Shown here: positions 7,885-16,163 of the stretch, piece by piece
How positions within the stretch are numbered: the stretch's first letter is position 1
Layout of the letters: each line of letters opens with the position of its first letter
DNA from: Galbitalea sp036499165
Lineage (GTDB): Bacteria > Actinomycetota > Actinomycetes > Actinomycetales > Microbacteriaceae
Assembly (NCBI GenBank): GCA_036499165.1
Contig: DASYEE010000204.1
Span: forward strand, 1 to 32,364
DNA: 32,364 nucleotides
Direction of reading: 5' to 3'
Notes under the pieces: model-generated
Seen by the model: only the letters and a program-made list of their open reading frames with translations
Told to the model about the DNA's origin: nothing
Database searches by the model: none
Made by a program: the position numbers and the translations under genes

Positions 7885-7913
7885 CGAAACCTGCGAATCA
7901 GCCGCAGGTTTCG
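7885..7913. promoter_or_regulatory. 11-bp perfect dyad between response regulator and ABC ATPase genes
   Basis: CGAAACCTGCG (7885-7895) and CGCAGGTTTCG (7903-7913) are perfect inverted repeats around a 7-nt centre. On the coding (minus) strand the dyad lies after the response regulator stop and 21 nt before the ABC ATPase start. There is no T-run, so it is not a good intrinsic terminator. It could be a binding site for the NarL-type regulator encoded next to it, or an RNA hairpin that tunes the two halves of the operon. Confidence 0.5.
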
Positions 7914-7939
7914 ATTCGTCTCAGTCGCGAGGATGATCG

Positions 7940-8608
7940 TCAGTCGACCAGCCGGTGCTCGAAGGCGTAGACAACCAGTTGCACCCGGTCGCGCAGCCCC
8001 AGCTTCGCAAGGACCCGGCTGATGTGGGTCTTCACAGTCGCCTCGCTGAGGAACTCCCCCGAGGCGATTTCTGCATTGCTGAGGCCGCGCGCCGCCAACA
8101 GGAAGATGTCGTGCTCGCGCGAAGTCAGCGTGGTGAACGCCTCCGGGGCCGAGCGACCAGCCGACTGGGAGTCGAAGTGCTCGAACAGCTCGCGCGTGGC
8201 CGCAGCAGCAATGACGGAGGTGCCAGAGTGCACCGTGCGGATCGCGGCCAGCAGGAACTCCGGATCGGTGTCCTTCAGCAGGAACCCGCTTGCACCGCCC
8301 CGAATCGCCCGCGTCGCAGCCTCGTCGAGATCGAATGTCGTGAGCACGATGATCCGCGGCGGGGTTCCGCCCCGGGCGTCCGCTGCCCGGAGAATCGCCT
8401 CCGTTGATTCGATGCCGTCCATGACCGGCATGCGGATGTCCATGAGGATGATGTCTGGCCGCGTCGACGCCGCGATCGCGATGCCCTCGACACCGTTTGC
8501 AGCCTCGCCGACGAACTCCAGGTCGGGCTGGGATGAGACGAGCATGCGAATGCCTGTGCGAAAAAGCGCCTGGTCGTCGACCAGGGCGACCTTGATCGGC
8601 CGGGTCAT
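7940..8608 (-). CDS. NarL/LuxR-type response regulator
   Basis: Two-component response regulator of 222 residues. The receiver domain (1-125) has the acidic pair D11/D12, phospho-acceptor D57 in IILMDIRMP, T90 and K112. The C-terminal LuxR-type helix-turn-helix occupies about 158-215 (LTSREHDIFLLAARGLSNAEIA ... LSEATVKTHISRVLAKLGLRDR). Its start overlaps the stop of the histidine kinase gene by 4 nt (ATGA), so the two are translationally coupled and form a cognate pair. The gene lies directly before the ABC ATPase and permease genes. The likely target is therefore that transporter operon, perhaps through the dyad at 7885-7913. Confidence 0.95.
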   Translation of the reverse strand: MTRPIKVALVDDQALFRTGIRMLVSSQPDLEFVGEAANGVEGIAIAASTRPDIILMDIRMPVMDGIESTEAILRAADARGGTPPRIIVLTTFDLDEAATRAIRGGASGFLLKDTDPEFLLAAIRTVHSGTSVIAAAATRELFEHFDSQSAGRSAPEAFTTLTSREHDIFLLAARGLSNAEIASGEFLSEATVKTHISRVLAKLGLRDRVQLVVYAFEHRLVD

Positions 8609-9801
8609 GCCGTGACTGCCGATCCCGGGATGACCGCGTGGACAACGAAGTCGTTTTCGCTGATCCGCGTGTTGAGCTGGCCGCCGACGACCGCTGCTCG
8701 CTCCTTCATTCCTGCGAGACCATGGCCGACCCGGAGTTCGGCCGTGGCGGGTGAGGTGGTGAGTGAACTCGTGATGGTGACCTCCAGGTCGGATGGTGTC
8801 CAGTCGAATCGGACGATCGCCTCGCGTAAGACATCGCCATGCCTGAGGACGTTTGTGAGCGCCTCCTGCACGATCCGATAGACAGCGAGTTGTTGGCTGG
8901 TGCCGAGGACGAGCGGGGATCCGCTGGCCTCGAAGTCGATGATGAGCCCGGATGCGCGGAGCTGGTCAAGCAGTCGGTCGAGGTCGGCGAGCCCAGGCTG
9001 CGGGCCCTCAGTCTGTGAGTGTCGGAGCTGCCCGAGAAGCAGCCGCACGTCGCCGAGAGCCTCCCGCGCGGTGCTCGAGATGGCATTCAGTGCTTCGTCG
9101 ACGGCCGTCGGGTCGCTCATCCTCGCATACCGGGCACCGTCCGCCTGAGCAATCACGACGGCGAGCGAGTGCGCCACGACGTCGTGCATGTCGCGGGCAA
9201 TCCGGTTTCGCTCCTGCTCGACGATGACGTCCTGCTCCGCCGCCGTCATCTCCCGTTCAGCCTTTGCCTGTGCATCCCGGCTCTCTCGCGCCACGATTCT
9301 CGTCCGCACCAGGTTGCCGGCGGTCCACGGCAGGCCGAGAAGCACGAGCATGAGCGCCAGGTAGAACAGCAGCGTGAGCGCTATGCGAACGACCTCCGCG
9401 ATCGACGAGAGGTCGAGTCGGAGGTTGATGAGCGTCGACGGTCCGATCCGAAGCAGGTAGATTGCCGCGACCAGGGATCCGACGAACACCGAGATGAAGC
9501 CGATCCTGCGAACCACGAACGATCCGTGAGAAGCCGTCGCGTACAGCACGGCGAGAATTGCGAAGTCGACGATGCCCGGCGAAAGCTGGAAGGCCAGGAT
9601 CTGGATGAGCGCGGTGATCCAGGCAACGACGAGCGACAGGGCTGGTGACGTGCGCCTGAATCCGAGCGCGACAGCGAAGCCGAGCGACACGGCGACATCC
9701 GAGTAGTCGCCGAGCCCGTGGTACAGGCCGGAGAACACGAAGAACAGCAGGGCGATGGCGATGTCGACGACGACCTGGTATGGCTTCAGGCGCGTGAACA
9801 T
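8605..9801 (-). CDS. Sensor histidine kinase, NarL-partner (HisKA_3) type
   Basis: Membrane sensor kinase of 398 residues from the chosen start. The first about 160 residues contain five or six membrane segments with short loops and no large extracellular domain, so the signal is probably sensed in or at the membrane. A coiled linker leads to the HisKA_3 dimerisation domain RNRIARDMHDVVAHSL, with phospho-acceptor H206. The HATPase domain has an N-box (VQEALTNVLRHG, about 311-322) and a G-box (VGHGLAGM, 358-365). ATG 9801-9799 was chosen because TAGCGT (9814-9809) lies 7 nt upstream, like other leaderless starts here. An in-frame ATG at 9831 is the alternative. It is the first gene of the kinase-regulator-ATPase-permease unit. 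Confidence 0.9.
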   Translation of the reverse strand: MFTRLKPYQVVVDIAIALLFFVFSGLYHGLGDYSDVAVSLGFAVALGFRRTSPALSLVVAWITALIQILAFQLSPGIVDFAILAVLYATASHGSFVVRRIGFISVFVGSLVAAIYLLRIGPSTLINLRLDLSSIAEVVRIALTLLFYLALMLVLLGLPWTAGNLVRTRIVARESRDAQAKAEREMTAAEQDVIVEQERNRIARDMHDVVAHSLAVVIAQADGARYARMSDPTAVDEALNAISSTAREALGDVRLLLGQLRHSQTEGPQPGLADLDRLLDQLRASGLIIDFEASGSPLVLGTSQQLAVYRIVQEALTNVLRHGDVLREAIVRFDWTPSDLEVTITSSLTTSPATAELRVGHGLAGMKERAAVVGGQLNTRISENDFVVHAVIPGSAVTA

Positions 9802-9896
9802 GGCTCCAACGCTAGAGGTCACAGCACTCATTTGTACCGGAGATCCCCCATCCGGGTGCGACAAATCATCCTGGGGATGTAGATCGAGCATGCGCG

Positions 9897-10790
9897 CTAG
9901 AAGCCCAGTCGCCCCAGCTGTTTCGGATCGCGCTGCCACTCTTTCGCAACCTTGACGCGGAGCGAAAGGAACACCTGCTTGCCCACCAGCGCCTCGATCT
10001 CGGCCCTCGCGCGAGCGCCGACATCCTGCAATCGCTCTCCGCCGTGGCCGATGATGATGCCCTTTTGGCTGTCCCGTTCGACGAACAGGTTGGCGTAGAT
10101 GTCGAGCATGTCGCGGTCTTCACGCTCAGACATGTCGTCGATGGTGACCGCGATCGAGTGCGGCAGTTCGTCTTGCACCCCTTCGAGAACAGCCTCGCGA
10201 ATGAGCTCGGCGATACGCGCCTCGAGTCCCTCGTCTGTGACCGCGTCGTCGGGGTAGAGGGCGCTCGATTCCGGCATCAGCGCGATCAGTTCGGTCGCGA
10301 GAGTGTCGAGCTGGATGCCCGTCAGGGACGAGACCGGAATGATCGCATCCCAGTCACGCAGCTCGCTCACCGCCTGCAGTTGTTCGGCGACGGCCGGCCG
10401 CGACGCACGGTCGATCTTGGTCACGATGGCGACCTTCTTCGCCCGCGGGAACCGCTCGAGCTGTTCGTTGATGTACTTGTCGCCCGGTCCGACCTTCTCG
10501 TTTGCCGGCAGGCACAGCCCGATGACGTCCACCTCGGCGAGGGTGTCCTGCACGATGTTGTTCAATCGCTCACCAAGCAGGGTGCGCGGGCGGTGCATGC
10601 CCGGCGTGTCGACGATGATCAGCTGGCCACCCGCCTGGTGCACGATTCCGCGGATCGCCCGCCTGGTGGTCTGCGGCTTCGACGAGGTGATCGCGACTTT
10701 CTCGCCGACGAGGGCGTTGGTCAGCGTCGATTTGCCGACGTTCGGGCGACCGACGAAGCTTACGAAGCCCGCGCGGAATGGTTCGGTCAT
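9897..10790 (-). CDS. era: GTPase Era
   Basis: Ribosome-assembly GTPase that binds the 3' end of 16S rRNA, 297 residues, normal length. G1 GRPNVGKS lies at 14-21, the TT of G2 in PQTTRRAIRG, G3 DTPG at 61-64 and G4 TKID in VAIVTKIDRASR. The C-terminal KH domain includes the GxxG segment IIIGHGGERLQDVG. The ATG at 10790 overlaps the stop of the upstream CNNM gene as ATGA. Era closes the leftward run that begins at hrcA, as in many actinobacteria. About 95 bp separate it from the histidine kinase start, with no T-rich terminator that I can see. Confidence 0.97.
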   Translation of the reverse strand: MTEPFRAGFVSFVGRPNVGKSTLTNALVGEKVAITSSKPQTTRRAIRGIVHQAGGQLIIVDTPGMHRPRTLLGERLNNIVQDTLAEVDVIGLCLPANEKVGPGDKYINEQLERFPRAKKVAIVTKIDRASRPAVAEQLQAVSELRDWDAIIPVSSLTGIQLDTLATELIALMPESSALYPDDAVTDEGLEARIAELIREAVLEGVQDELPHSIAVTIDDMSEREDRDMLDIYANLFVERDSQKGIIIGHGGERLQDVGARARAEIEALVGKQVFLSLRVKVAKEWQRDPKQLGRLGF

Positions 10791-12100
10791 GAGTCGTCCT
10801 TGTGATCGTTGTGGCGAAGTTCGGCAAAGGCCGCCTGCGCATCCATGAGTGCCTGGTCGCGCTCCACCAGGACAGTACTGATTCGCTTCCGACGCCCCTC
10901 GGTGCGCTCGGCCGTGAGATGGAGACCCGAGACGCTCGCCGTTGAGCCCGCAACGGGAAGCCGGCCAACCGCCTTCGTCAGGAGTCCGCCCACCGAGTCG
11001 ACCTCGTCATCCTCAAGCTCTATTCCGAACAGGTCGCCTAGTTCGTCGACGGGCATTCTGGCCGCAACGCGGAAGCGCCCGTCGCCCAGCTCCTCGAAGT
11101 CGGGGACCTCGCGGTCGTATTCGTCTGCAATGTCGCCGACCAGCTCTTCGATCAGGTCTTCGAGGGTGACGAGGCCCGCGATTCCGCCGTATTCGTCGAT
11201 CACCATCGCAAGGTGATTCGACTCGAGCTGCATCTGGCGAAGAGTGTCATCCGCCTTCTTCGACTCTGGCACGAAGAGGGCAGGGCGTGCGAGTTGGGCT
11301 GTCGTCGTGTTCTCGGATCCCCGCGTCTGCTCGTATTCGAGGCGCGCGACGTCGCGCAGGTACAGGATGCCGATGACCTCGTCGATGTCCTCGCCGAGCA
11401 CCGGCATGCGAGAGACGCCCTTACTGAGGAACAGCCCCATGGCGGTACCGAGGTGCACGTCGCCGTCGATCGTGACCATGTCCGTTCGCGGCACCATCAC
11501 CTCGCGCACGACCGTGTCGTTGAACTCGAAGATCGAGTGGATGAGTTCGCGATCATCCTCCTCGAGCACATCGAGTTCGGTCGCCTCGTCCACCATGCTG
11601 AGGAGCTGCTCCTCGCTCGAGAACGTCGCATTCTTGGGCCGACCGGGCGTGACCCGGTTGCCGATCGCGACCAGGGCGTTGGCTACTGGTCCAAGCACGA
11701 CCCTGATGAGCCGGATGACTGGAGCCGAGAACCGCATGATCGCATGCGAGTGCGCGCGCCCGACGCTGCGCGGGCTGGAGCCAACCAATACGAACGAGAC
11801 GGCCGTCATGATGAGCGCGCTGGCGAGGAGCGCCCACCACCAGTCCTTGAACGAGTATGCGAAAGCGAGCGACACGAGAACCGCCGCGGTCGTCTCCGAA
11901 ACGACCCGCATGAAGTTCAGCGCATTGACGTGCGCGCCGAGATCGCTCGCGATCCCGAGGAGGGAGCGGCGAGAGCGGCTGTGCGCCGCGATATCGACGA
12001 GGTCGGTGCGGCTGAGCACCGTGAGCGCGGCGTCGGAGGCGGCGAGAAGGCCGCCGAAGATCACGAGTACAACGGCGGCAATGACGAAGATCGCGATCAT
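10787..12100 (-). CDS. CNNM/CorC-type transporter with CBS domains
   Basis: Membrane protein of 437 residues in the hemolysin C/CorC/CNNM family, associated with Mg2+ (and Co2+) efflux. The N-terminal DUF21 region (about 1-145) has four hydrophobic segments, starting with IAIFVIAAVVLVIFGGLLAA. Two CBS domains follow at about 195-320, opened by VREVMVPRTDMVTIDG, with IDEYGGIAGLVTLEDLIEEL closing the second. A CorC_HlyC domain lies at about 335-425. The gene sits between ybeY and era, the usual actinobacterial position. It ends in ATGA overlap with era and begins 9 bp after the ybeY stop. The transported ion is inferred from the family only. Confidence 0.94.
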   Translation of the reverse strand: MIAIFVIAAVVLVIFGGLLAASDAALTVLSRTDLVDIAAHSRSRRSLLGIASDLGAHVNALNFMRVVSETTAAVLVSLAFAYSFKDWWWALLASALIMTAVSFVLVGSSPRSVGRAHSHAIMRFSAPVIRLIRVVLGPVANALVAIGNRVTPGRPKNATFSSEEQLLSMVDEATELDVLEEDDRELIHSIFEFNDTVVREVMVPRTDMVTIDGDVHLGTAMGLFLSKGVSRMPVLGEDIDEVIGILYLRDVARLEYEQTRGSENTTTAQLARPALFVPESKKADDTLRQMQLESNHLAMVIDEYGGIAGLVTLEDLIEELVGDIADEYDREVPDFEELGDGRFRVAARMPVDELGDLFGIELEDDEVDSVGGLLTKAVGRLPVAGSTASVSGLHLTAERTEGRRKRISTVLVERDQALMDAQAAFAELRHNDHKDDS

Positions 12101-12109
12101 GGGAGCCTG

Positions 12110-12577
12110 CTACCGCCGTCGCTCGCTGACGGCGAAGCCGACGAGCAGATCGCTCTGAATGCCGAACATCTCCTTCTCCTCGTCTGGTTCGGCGTGATCG
12201 AAGCCGAGGAGATGCAGCAGGCCGTGCGTTGTCAGGAGGAGCATCTCATCCATTGCGCTGTGTCCGGCGGCCTCAGCCTGCGCGGTCGCAACCTGCGGGC
12301 AGAGCACGATGTCACCGAGCAATCCTGGAGCAGTCGGCTGGTCTTCCGTGCCGGGTCGAAGCTCGTCCATGGGAAAGCTGAGGACATCCGTCGGTCCCGG
12401 CTCGTCCATCCACTGCACGTGGAGCTGTTCCATCGCGGACTCGTCGACGAGGACGATCGCGAGTTCTGCATCCGGATGCACGTGCAGCTGGTCGAGGTCG
12501 TATGTCACGAGCCGCTGGAGCAGCGACTCGTCGACTTCGATAGACGATTCGTTGTTGATCTCGATGCTCACGGTCAT
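12110..12577 (-). CDS. ybeY: Endoribonuclease YbeY (rRNA maturation factor)
   Basis: Metal-dependent single-strand endoribonuclease used in 16S rRNA 3' end maturation and ribosome quality control, 155 residues. The zinc site HGLLHLLGFDH (H-x3-H-x5-H) is intact, preceded by DIVLCPQVA. ATG 12577-12575 was preferred because it overlaps the phoH stop as ATGA, the coupling used throughout this operon, and GATGGGGGCG lies just upstream. An in-frame ATG at 12586 would add three residues. The phoH-ybeY-CNNM-era order is conserved in actinobacteria. Confidence 0.96.
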   Translation of the reverse strand: MTVSIEINNESSIEVDESLLQRLVTYDLDQLHVHPDAELAIVLVDESAMEQLHVQWMDEPGPTDVLSFPMDELRPGTEDQPTAPGLLGDIVLCPQVATAQAEAAGHSAMDEMLLLTTHGLLHLLGFDHAEPDEEKEMFGIQSDLLVGFAVSERRR

Positions 12578-13683
12578 CGCCCCCATCTACGGTCGGGTGT
12601 TGCACTCGGTGGCCTGCGGTCCTGCGGTGCGGCGTGACCCCGACGATCTGCACGATTCGCGCCATCCGGATTCCCCGGCGATCGAGCACCCTGGCCCTGT
12701 TCGCGTTCGAATCGGGCGGCCTGGCGCTCGGCATCGTACTTCGTGTACGCGTCCACGATCTGGCCAACGAGTGTGTGTCGCACGACATCTGCGCTCGTCA
12801 GGCGCGAGAAATGAATATCGTCGATATCGCCGAGCACGCGGGTCACGAGCTGCAGCCCGCTCGCGCCGGCGGGGAGGTCGACCTGCGTGACGTCGCCTGT
12901 CACGACCATGCGCGAACCGAACCCAAGGCGAGTGAGGAACATCTTCATCTGCTCCGGAGTCGTGTTCTGGGCCTCATCGAGCACGACGAATGCGTTGTTC
13001 AACGTGCGACCACGCATGTACGCGAGCGGAGCGACCTCGACCGTGCCTGCGGCAAGCAGCTTGGGCACGATCTCAGGGTCCATCATCTCGTTGAGAGCGT
13101 CATACAGCGGGCGGAGGTATGGGTCGATCTTGTCGGTCAGCGTTCCTGGCAGGAAGCCGAGACGCTCCCCCGCCTCGACCGCAGGACGGGTGAGGATGAT
13201 GCGCTCGACCTCTTTGCGCTGGAGCGCCTGGACAGCCTTCGCCATCGCGAGATAGGTCTTGCCCGTGCCGGCAGGCCCGATTCCGAACACGATGGTGTTC
13301 TGATCGATGGCGTCGACGTACTCCTTCTGGCCGAGAGTCTTCGGCCGGATGCTTTTGCCGCGGCTCGTCAGGATGGCCTGGCTCAACAGTTCGGCCGGAC
13401 TTCCCGCGTCGGATTCCAGGATCCTGGCTGACGACGTCACGTCACCAGAGCCAAGTTCTACCCCGTTTCGTACCAGTTGAATCAACTCCTCAACCAGGCG
13501 TTTGGCCGCCTGGACCTGCGCCGACTGTCCGGTCAGCGAAATTTCGTTACCCCGTACGTGCAACTGCACATCCGGGAATTGTCGTTCGATGGTCGTGAGC
13601 AGGCGGTCCTGCGGACCGAGCAGCCGAACCATCGCGAGGCCGTCGACGTGCAGTTCCGCGCGCTCGACCGAGCCTTCTGCCAT
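12574..13683 (-). CDS. PhoH-family ATPase (PhoH-like protein)
   Basis: Cytoplasmic P-loop ATPase of 369 residues. The N-terminus resembles a small KH-like segment (LLGPQDRLLTTIERQFPDVQLHVRGNEI). The helicase-like core has Walker A GPAGTGKT at 136-143, Walker B FVVLDEAQNT and the conserved TGDVTQVDLP. This is the PhoH/YbeZ group, which acts with YbeY in RNA processing; the pairing with ybeY supports that. The ATG at 13683-13681 was chosen. A TTG at 13698 would extend it by five residues but would overlap the HIT gene stop. The C-terminal about 45 residues are Arg/Pro/Gly-rich and probably disordered. Confidence 0.94.
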   Translation of the reverse strand: MAEGSVERAELHVDGLAMVRLLGPQDRLLTTIERQFPDVQLHVRGNEISLTGQSAQVQAAKRLVEELIQLVRNGVELGSGDVTSSARILESDAGSPAELLSQAILTSRGKSIRPKTLGQKEYVDAIDQNTIVFGIGPAGTGKTYLAMAKAVQALQRKEVERIILTRPAVEAGERLGFLPGTLTDKIDPYLRPLYDALNEMMDPEIVPKLLAAGTVEVAPLAYMRGRTLNNAFVVLDEAQNTTPEQMKMFLTRLGFGSRMVVTGDVTQVDLPAGASGLQLVTRVLGDIDDIHFSRLTSADVVRHTLVGQIVDAYTKYDAERQAARFEREQGQGARSPGNPDGANRADRRGHAAPQDRRPPSATPDRRWGR

Positions 13684-13687
13684 CTCG

Positions 13688-14041
13688 TTAGTCGGCAAGG
13701 GAACTCTCGTCGAGATTGCCGCTCAAGAGATGTGCGTGCACATGGAACACGGTCTGGCCCGCGCTCGGACCGCTGTTGAACACAAGGCGGTATTCGCCGT
13801 TGGACAGTTCGCCTGCCAGCCTGTCTGCGGTCGCGACGACGTCGGCGAGCAGGGCAGGATCCCCCGCCGCCAGCTGCGCCACGTTCTCAAACCGTGCGGT
13901 CTTCGGCACGACGAGAAGATGTACCGCGGCTTTCGGCGCGATGTCGCGGAAGGCGATGATGCGGTCGTCTTCGTAGACGACATCTGCAGGAATTTCCCGC
14001 GCGACGATGCGCTCGAAGATCGTGGGCTCTGCTGCAGGCAT
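13688..14041 (-). CDS. HIT-family nucleotide-binding hydrolase
   Basis: Histidine-triad protein of 117 residues, HINT type, expected to hydrolyse adenosine 5'-phosphoramidates or related nucleotides. The triad is intact as HVHAHLL near residues 100-106, following NSGPSAGQTVF. The conserved DIAPKAAVHLLVVPK is also present. The ATG at 14041 lacks an evident ribosome-binding site, but TAAGCT (14053-14048) lies exactly 6 nt upstream, the leaderless pattern seen elsewhere in the window. The gene sits between rsmE and phoH, its usual position in actinobacteria. Confidence 0.95.
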   Translation of the reverse strand: MPAAEPTIFERIVAREIPADVVYEDDRIIAFRDIAPKAAVHLLVVPKTARFENVAQLAAGDPALLADVVATADRLAGELSNGEYRLVFNSGPSAGQTVFHVHAHLLSGNLDESSLAD

Positions 14042-14065
14042 GAGTCCAGCTTAATGTGAGCGGGA

Positions 14066-14809
14066 CTACCAGCGCCCGAGTTTCGCGCTCAGCACAGCGA
14101 TTGCCGCCGGCCCCGCGGTCGAGGTGCGGAGGATGCTCTCGCCGAGCTTCGCACCGGTCGCGCCAGCCGCGTAGAGCAGCTCGAGCTCGTTGGGGGCGAT
14201 ACCCCCTTCCGGGCCGACAACCAGCACGATGTCCCGAGTGTCGTGTTCTGCAGCACCAGTTCGCATCGACGTGAGCGCGAACTGACTCAGCGGATCGAGG
14301 ACAACCACTGCAGCATCCGCCGCGAGAGCCGAAAGCTGCTTTGTGGTGGTGAGCGGCCCGACCTCAGGGATCCAGGCCCTCGCCGACTGCTTCGCCGCCT
14401 CACGGACTATCGCGCGCCAACGCTCCTCGCCCTTCGCCACCTTCGCGCCCTCCCAGCGGGAGATGCTCCGCGAAGCCGACCACGGGATGACGCCGTCCAC
14501 GCCGAGTTCAGTCGCGGCCTGGACCGCGAGCTCGTCGCGATCACCCTTCGCGAGAGCCTGCGCGAGCCAGATCGACGGAACCGTGCGTTCGCGGGTCTCC
14601 ACGGCATCCACGATGAAAACGAAGGATGCGCTGGAGACCGCCGTCACGGTGCCCGTCGCGATCACACCGGCGCCGTTGCCGACGCTGACGGTCTCGCCCG
14701 CGGTCATCCGGTTGACGGTCACCGCGTGCCGTGCCTCCGACCCATCGACCGCGACCGCATCGCCGATGGCGGGGAGGCCCAGCTCTTCGCTGAGGTAGAG
14801 GTTGGCCAT
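14066..14809 (-). CDS. rsmE: 16S rRNA (uracil1498-N3)-methyltransferase
   Basis: RsmE methylates U1498 of 16S rRNA using S-adenosylmethionine, 247 residues. An N-terminal PUA-like domain (1-70, SEARHAVTVNRMTAGE) precedes a SPOUT methyltransferase domain. The trefoil-knot motifs VLVVGPEGGIAPNE and LGESILRTSTAGPAA bind the cofactor. The ATG at 14809 has GGGGA just upstream. The gene follows dnaJ on the same strand after a 213-bp gap that holds repeat copy 2, so it may have its own promoter instead of sharing the heat-shock transcript. Confidence 0.95.
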   Translation of the reverse strand: MANLYLSEELGLPAIGDAVAVDGSEARHAVTVNRMTAGETVSVGNGAGVIATGTVTAVSSASFVFIVDAVETRERTVPSIWLAQALAKGDRDELAVQAATELGVDGVIPWSASRSISRWEGAKVAKGEERWRAIVREAAKQSARAWIPEVGPLTTTKQLSALAADAAVVVLDPLSQFALTSMRTGAAEHDTRDIVLVVGPEGGIAPNELELLYAAGATGAKLGESILRTSTAGPAAIAVLSAKLGRW

Positions 14810-14839
14810 TCCCCAAGCATGCCAGCACCGCCCGTCGTC

Positions 14840-14930
14840 GAAAACTCAGGAAATCGTGAGCGCCATCGGCCACGCATCCGCGAACTGTCGCCGGGCACGA
14901 AAATGCCAGCGACAGATTTCCTGAGTTTTC
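14840..14930. repeat. Inverted-arm intergenic element, copy 2 (91 bp)
   Basis: Left arm GAAAACTCAGGAAATCGTG at 14840-14858, identical to copy 1. The right arm (14912-14930) keeps the outer 16 nt, GATTTCCTGAGTTTTC, exactly. Pairing extends 5 bp beyond the canonical ends, so arms 14835-14855 and 14915-14935 form a perfect 21-bp inverted repeat. The 53-bp interior is unrelated to the other copies. It lies 92 bp after the dnaJ stop and 30 bp before the rsmE start. The remaining gap, 14936-15022, is GC-rich with a 14-bp palindrome at 15006-15019 and nothing else recognised. Confidence 0.9.
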
Positions 14931-15022
14931 GACGAGCAGGAGCGAGACGCACAGCGCGGGCGACCGGTCGGCTCCGGCACGGATTGGGCCGTGCGACGCC
15001 CTGCGACGCCGCGCGGCGTGCG

Positions 15023-16138
15023 CTAAACGTTCAGAAAGCGGTCGCGAAGTTTGGCGAAGAGCCCCTGCTGGAAGTGCGCCAGGTGCGGCGCGACCGGCTT
15101 GCGAGAGCCGGCGAACTGCTTGATCAGCTCCTGTTCTTTGGCGCTCAGCCGCGAAGGCGTCACCACCTGGACTCCGATCTTGAGGTCGCCGCGACCGCTT
15201 CCCCGCAGGTGGGTGACACCGCGGTCCTTGATCGTGATGACTTCGGCGCTCTGGGTTCCCGGTTTGATCTCGACCGTCACCTCACCGTCAAGCGTCGGCA
15301 GCTTGGTCGTAGTTCCGAGGATCGCATCGGTCATCTGCACCTCGACGGTTGCAAGAAGATCGTCGCCGCTACGGCTGAACACGTCGTGGTGCTTGACCTT
15401 GATCTCGAGGTAGAGGTCGCCAGCTGGGCCGCCGGCTGGGCCGATCTCGCCCTGTGAAGGAAGCTGGATGCGAATACCCGTCTCGACGCCAGCGGGAATG
15501 TCGACCTTAGCCGTGCGCGTGGCGCGAACACGACCCTGGCCCGCACATGTTGGGCAAGGGTTGGCGATAACCGTGCCGTACCCGCGGCAGGTGCCACACG
15601 GGCTCGACGTCATCACGTTGCCGAGCAGGCTCCGCACGGAGCGCTGAATCGAGCCCGTGCCATGACAGATGTCGCAGGTCTGCGGGGACGTTCCAGGGGC
15701 GCAGCAACTGCCATCGCAGGTCTCACACAACACGGCCGTGTTGATCTCGAGCTCGCGTTTAGTGCCGAAGATGACGTCGTCAAGGTCGAGTTCGACGCGC
15801 AGCAGGGCATCCTGGCCCCGTTCCTTGCGCGATCGCGGACCACGTGCGGTTGGTCCTCCGCCCGCCGCCTGTCCGAAGAAGGTCTCGAAGATGTCGCCGA
15901 ACCCACCGAAGCCGCCCGCACCACCGAATGCGCCCTGGCCCCCCATGTCGTACTGGGCACGCTGGTCCGGATCGCTGAGCACGTCGTAGGCGTGCGTCAC
16001 CAGCTTGAACTGGTCGGATGCATCGGGACTCGGGTTGACGTCGGGGTGGAGCTCCCGCGCCAGGCGACGGTACGCCTTCTTGATCTCATCCGGTGTCGCC
16101 GTCCGCTCGACACCGAGAACTTCGTAATGGTCTGCCAC
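15023..16138 (-). CDS. dnaJ: Molecular chaperone DnaJ
   Basis: Type I J-domain co-chaperone of DnaK, 371 residues. The J domain (1-65) has the HPD motif in RELHPDVNP. A Gly/Phe-rich stretch (MGGQGAFGGAGGFGGFG) follows, then the zinc-binding domain with four repeats: CETCDGSC, CDICHGTG, CGTCRGYG and CPTCAGQG. The first repeat ends in Cys where CxxCxGxG expects Gly, and another Cys follows; all eight zinc ligands are present. C-terminal substrate-binding domains complete it. The gene lies 25 bp after hrcA, so HrcA/CIRCE control very likely covers it. It is the DnaJ2 type, separate from any dnaK operon copy. Confidence 0.96.
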   Translation of the reverse strand: MADHYEVLGVERTATPDEIKKAYRRLARELHPDVNPSPDASDQFKLVTHAYDVLSDPDQRAQYDMGGQGAFGGAGGFGGFGDIFETFFGQAAGGGPTARGPRSRKERGQDALLRVELDLDDVIFGTKRELEINTAVLCETCDGSCCAPGTSPQTCDICHGTGSIQRSVRSLLGNVMTSSPCGTCRGYGTVIANPCPTCAGQGRVRATRTAKVDIPAGVETGIRIQLPSQGEIGPAGGPAGDLYLEIKVKHHDVFSRSGDDLLATVEVQMTDAILGTTTKLPTLDGEVTVEIKPGTQSAEVITIKDRGVTHLRGSGRGDLKIGVQVVTPSRLSAKEQELIKQFAGSRKPVAPHLAHFQQGLFAKLRDRFLNV

Positions 16139-16163
16139 GTAATCCTCAGTAGGTTTTCTTGGG

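Noticed and set aside
11213..12637. 474-residue plus-strand ORF across CNNM and ybeY genes
   Set aside because: Shadow of two well-supported minus-strand genes.
15006..15019. 14-bp palindrome after dnaJ as terminator or operator
   Set aside because: ACGCCGCGCGGCGT is perfect but has no loop or T-run and lies in very GC-rich DNA where such palindromes arise by chance.
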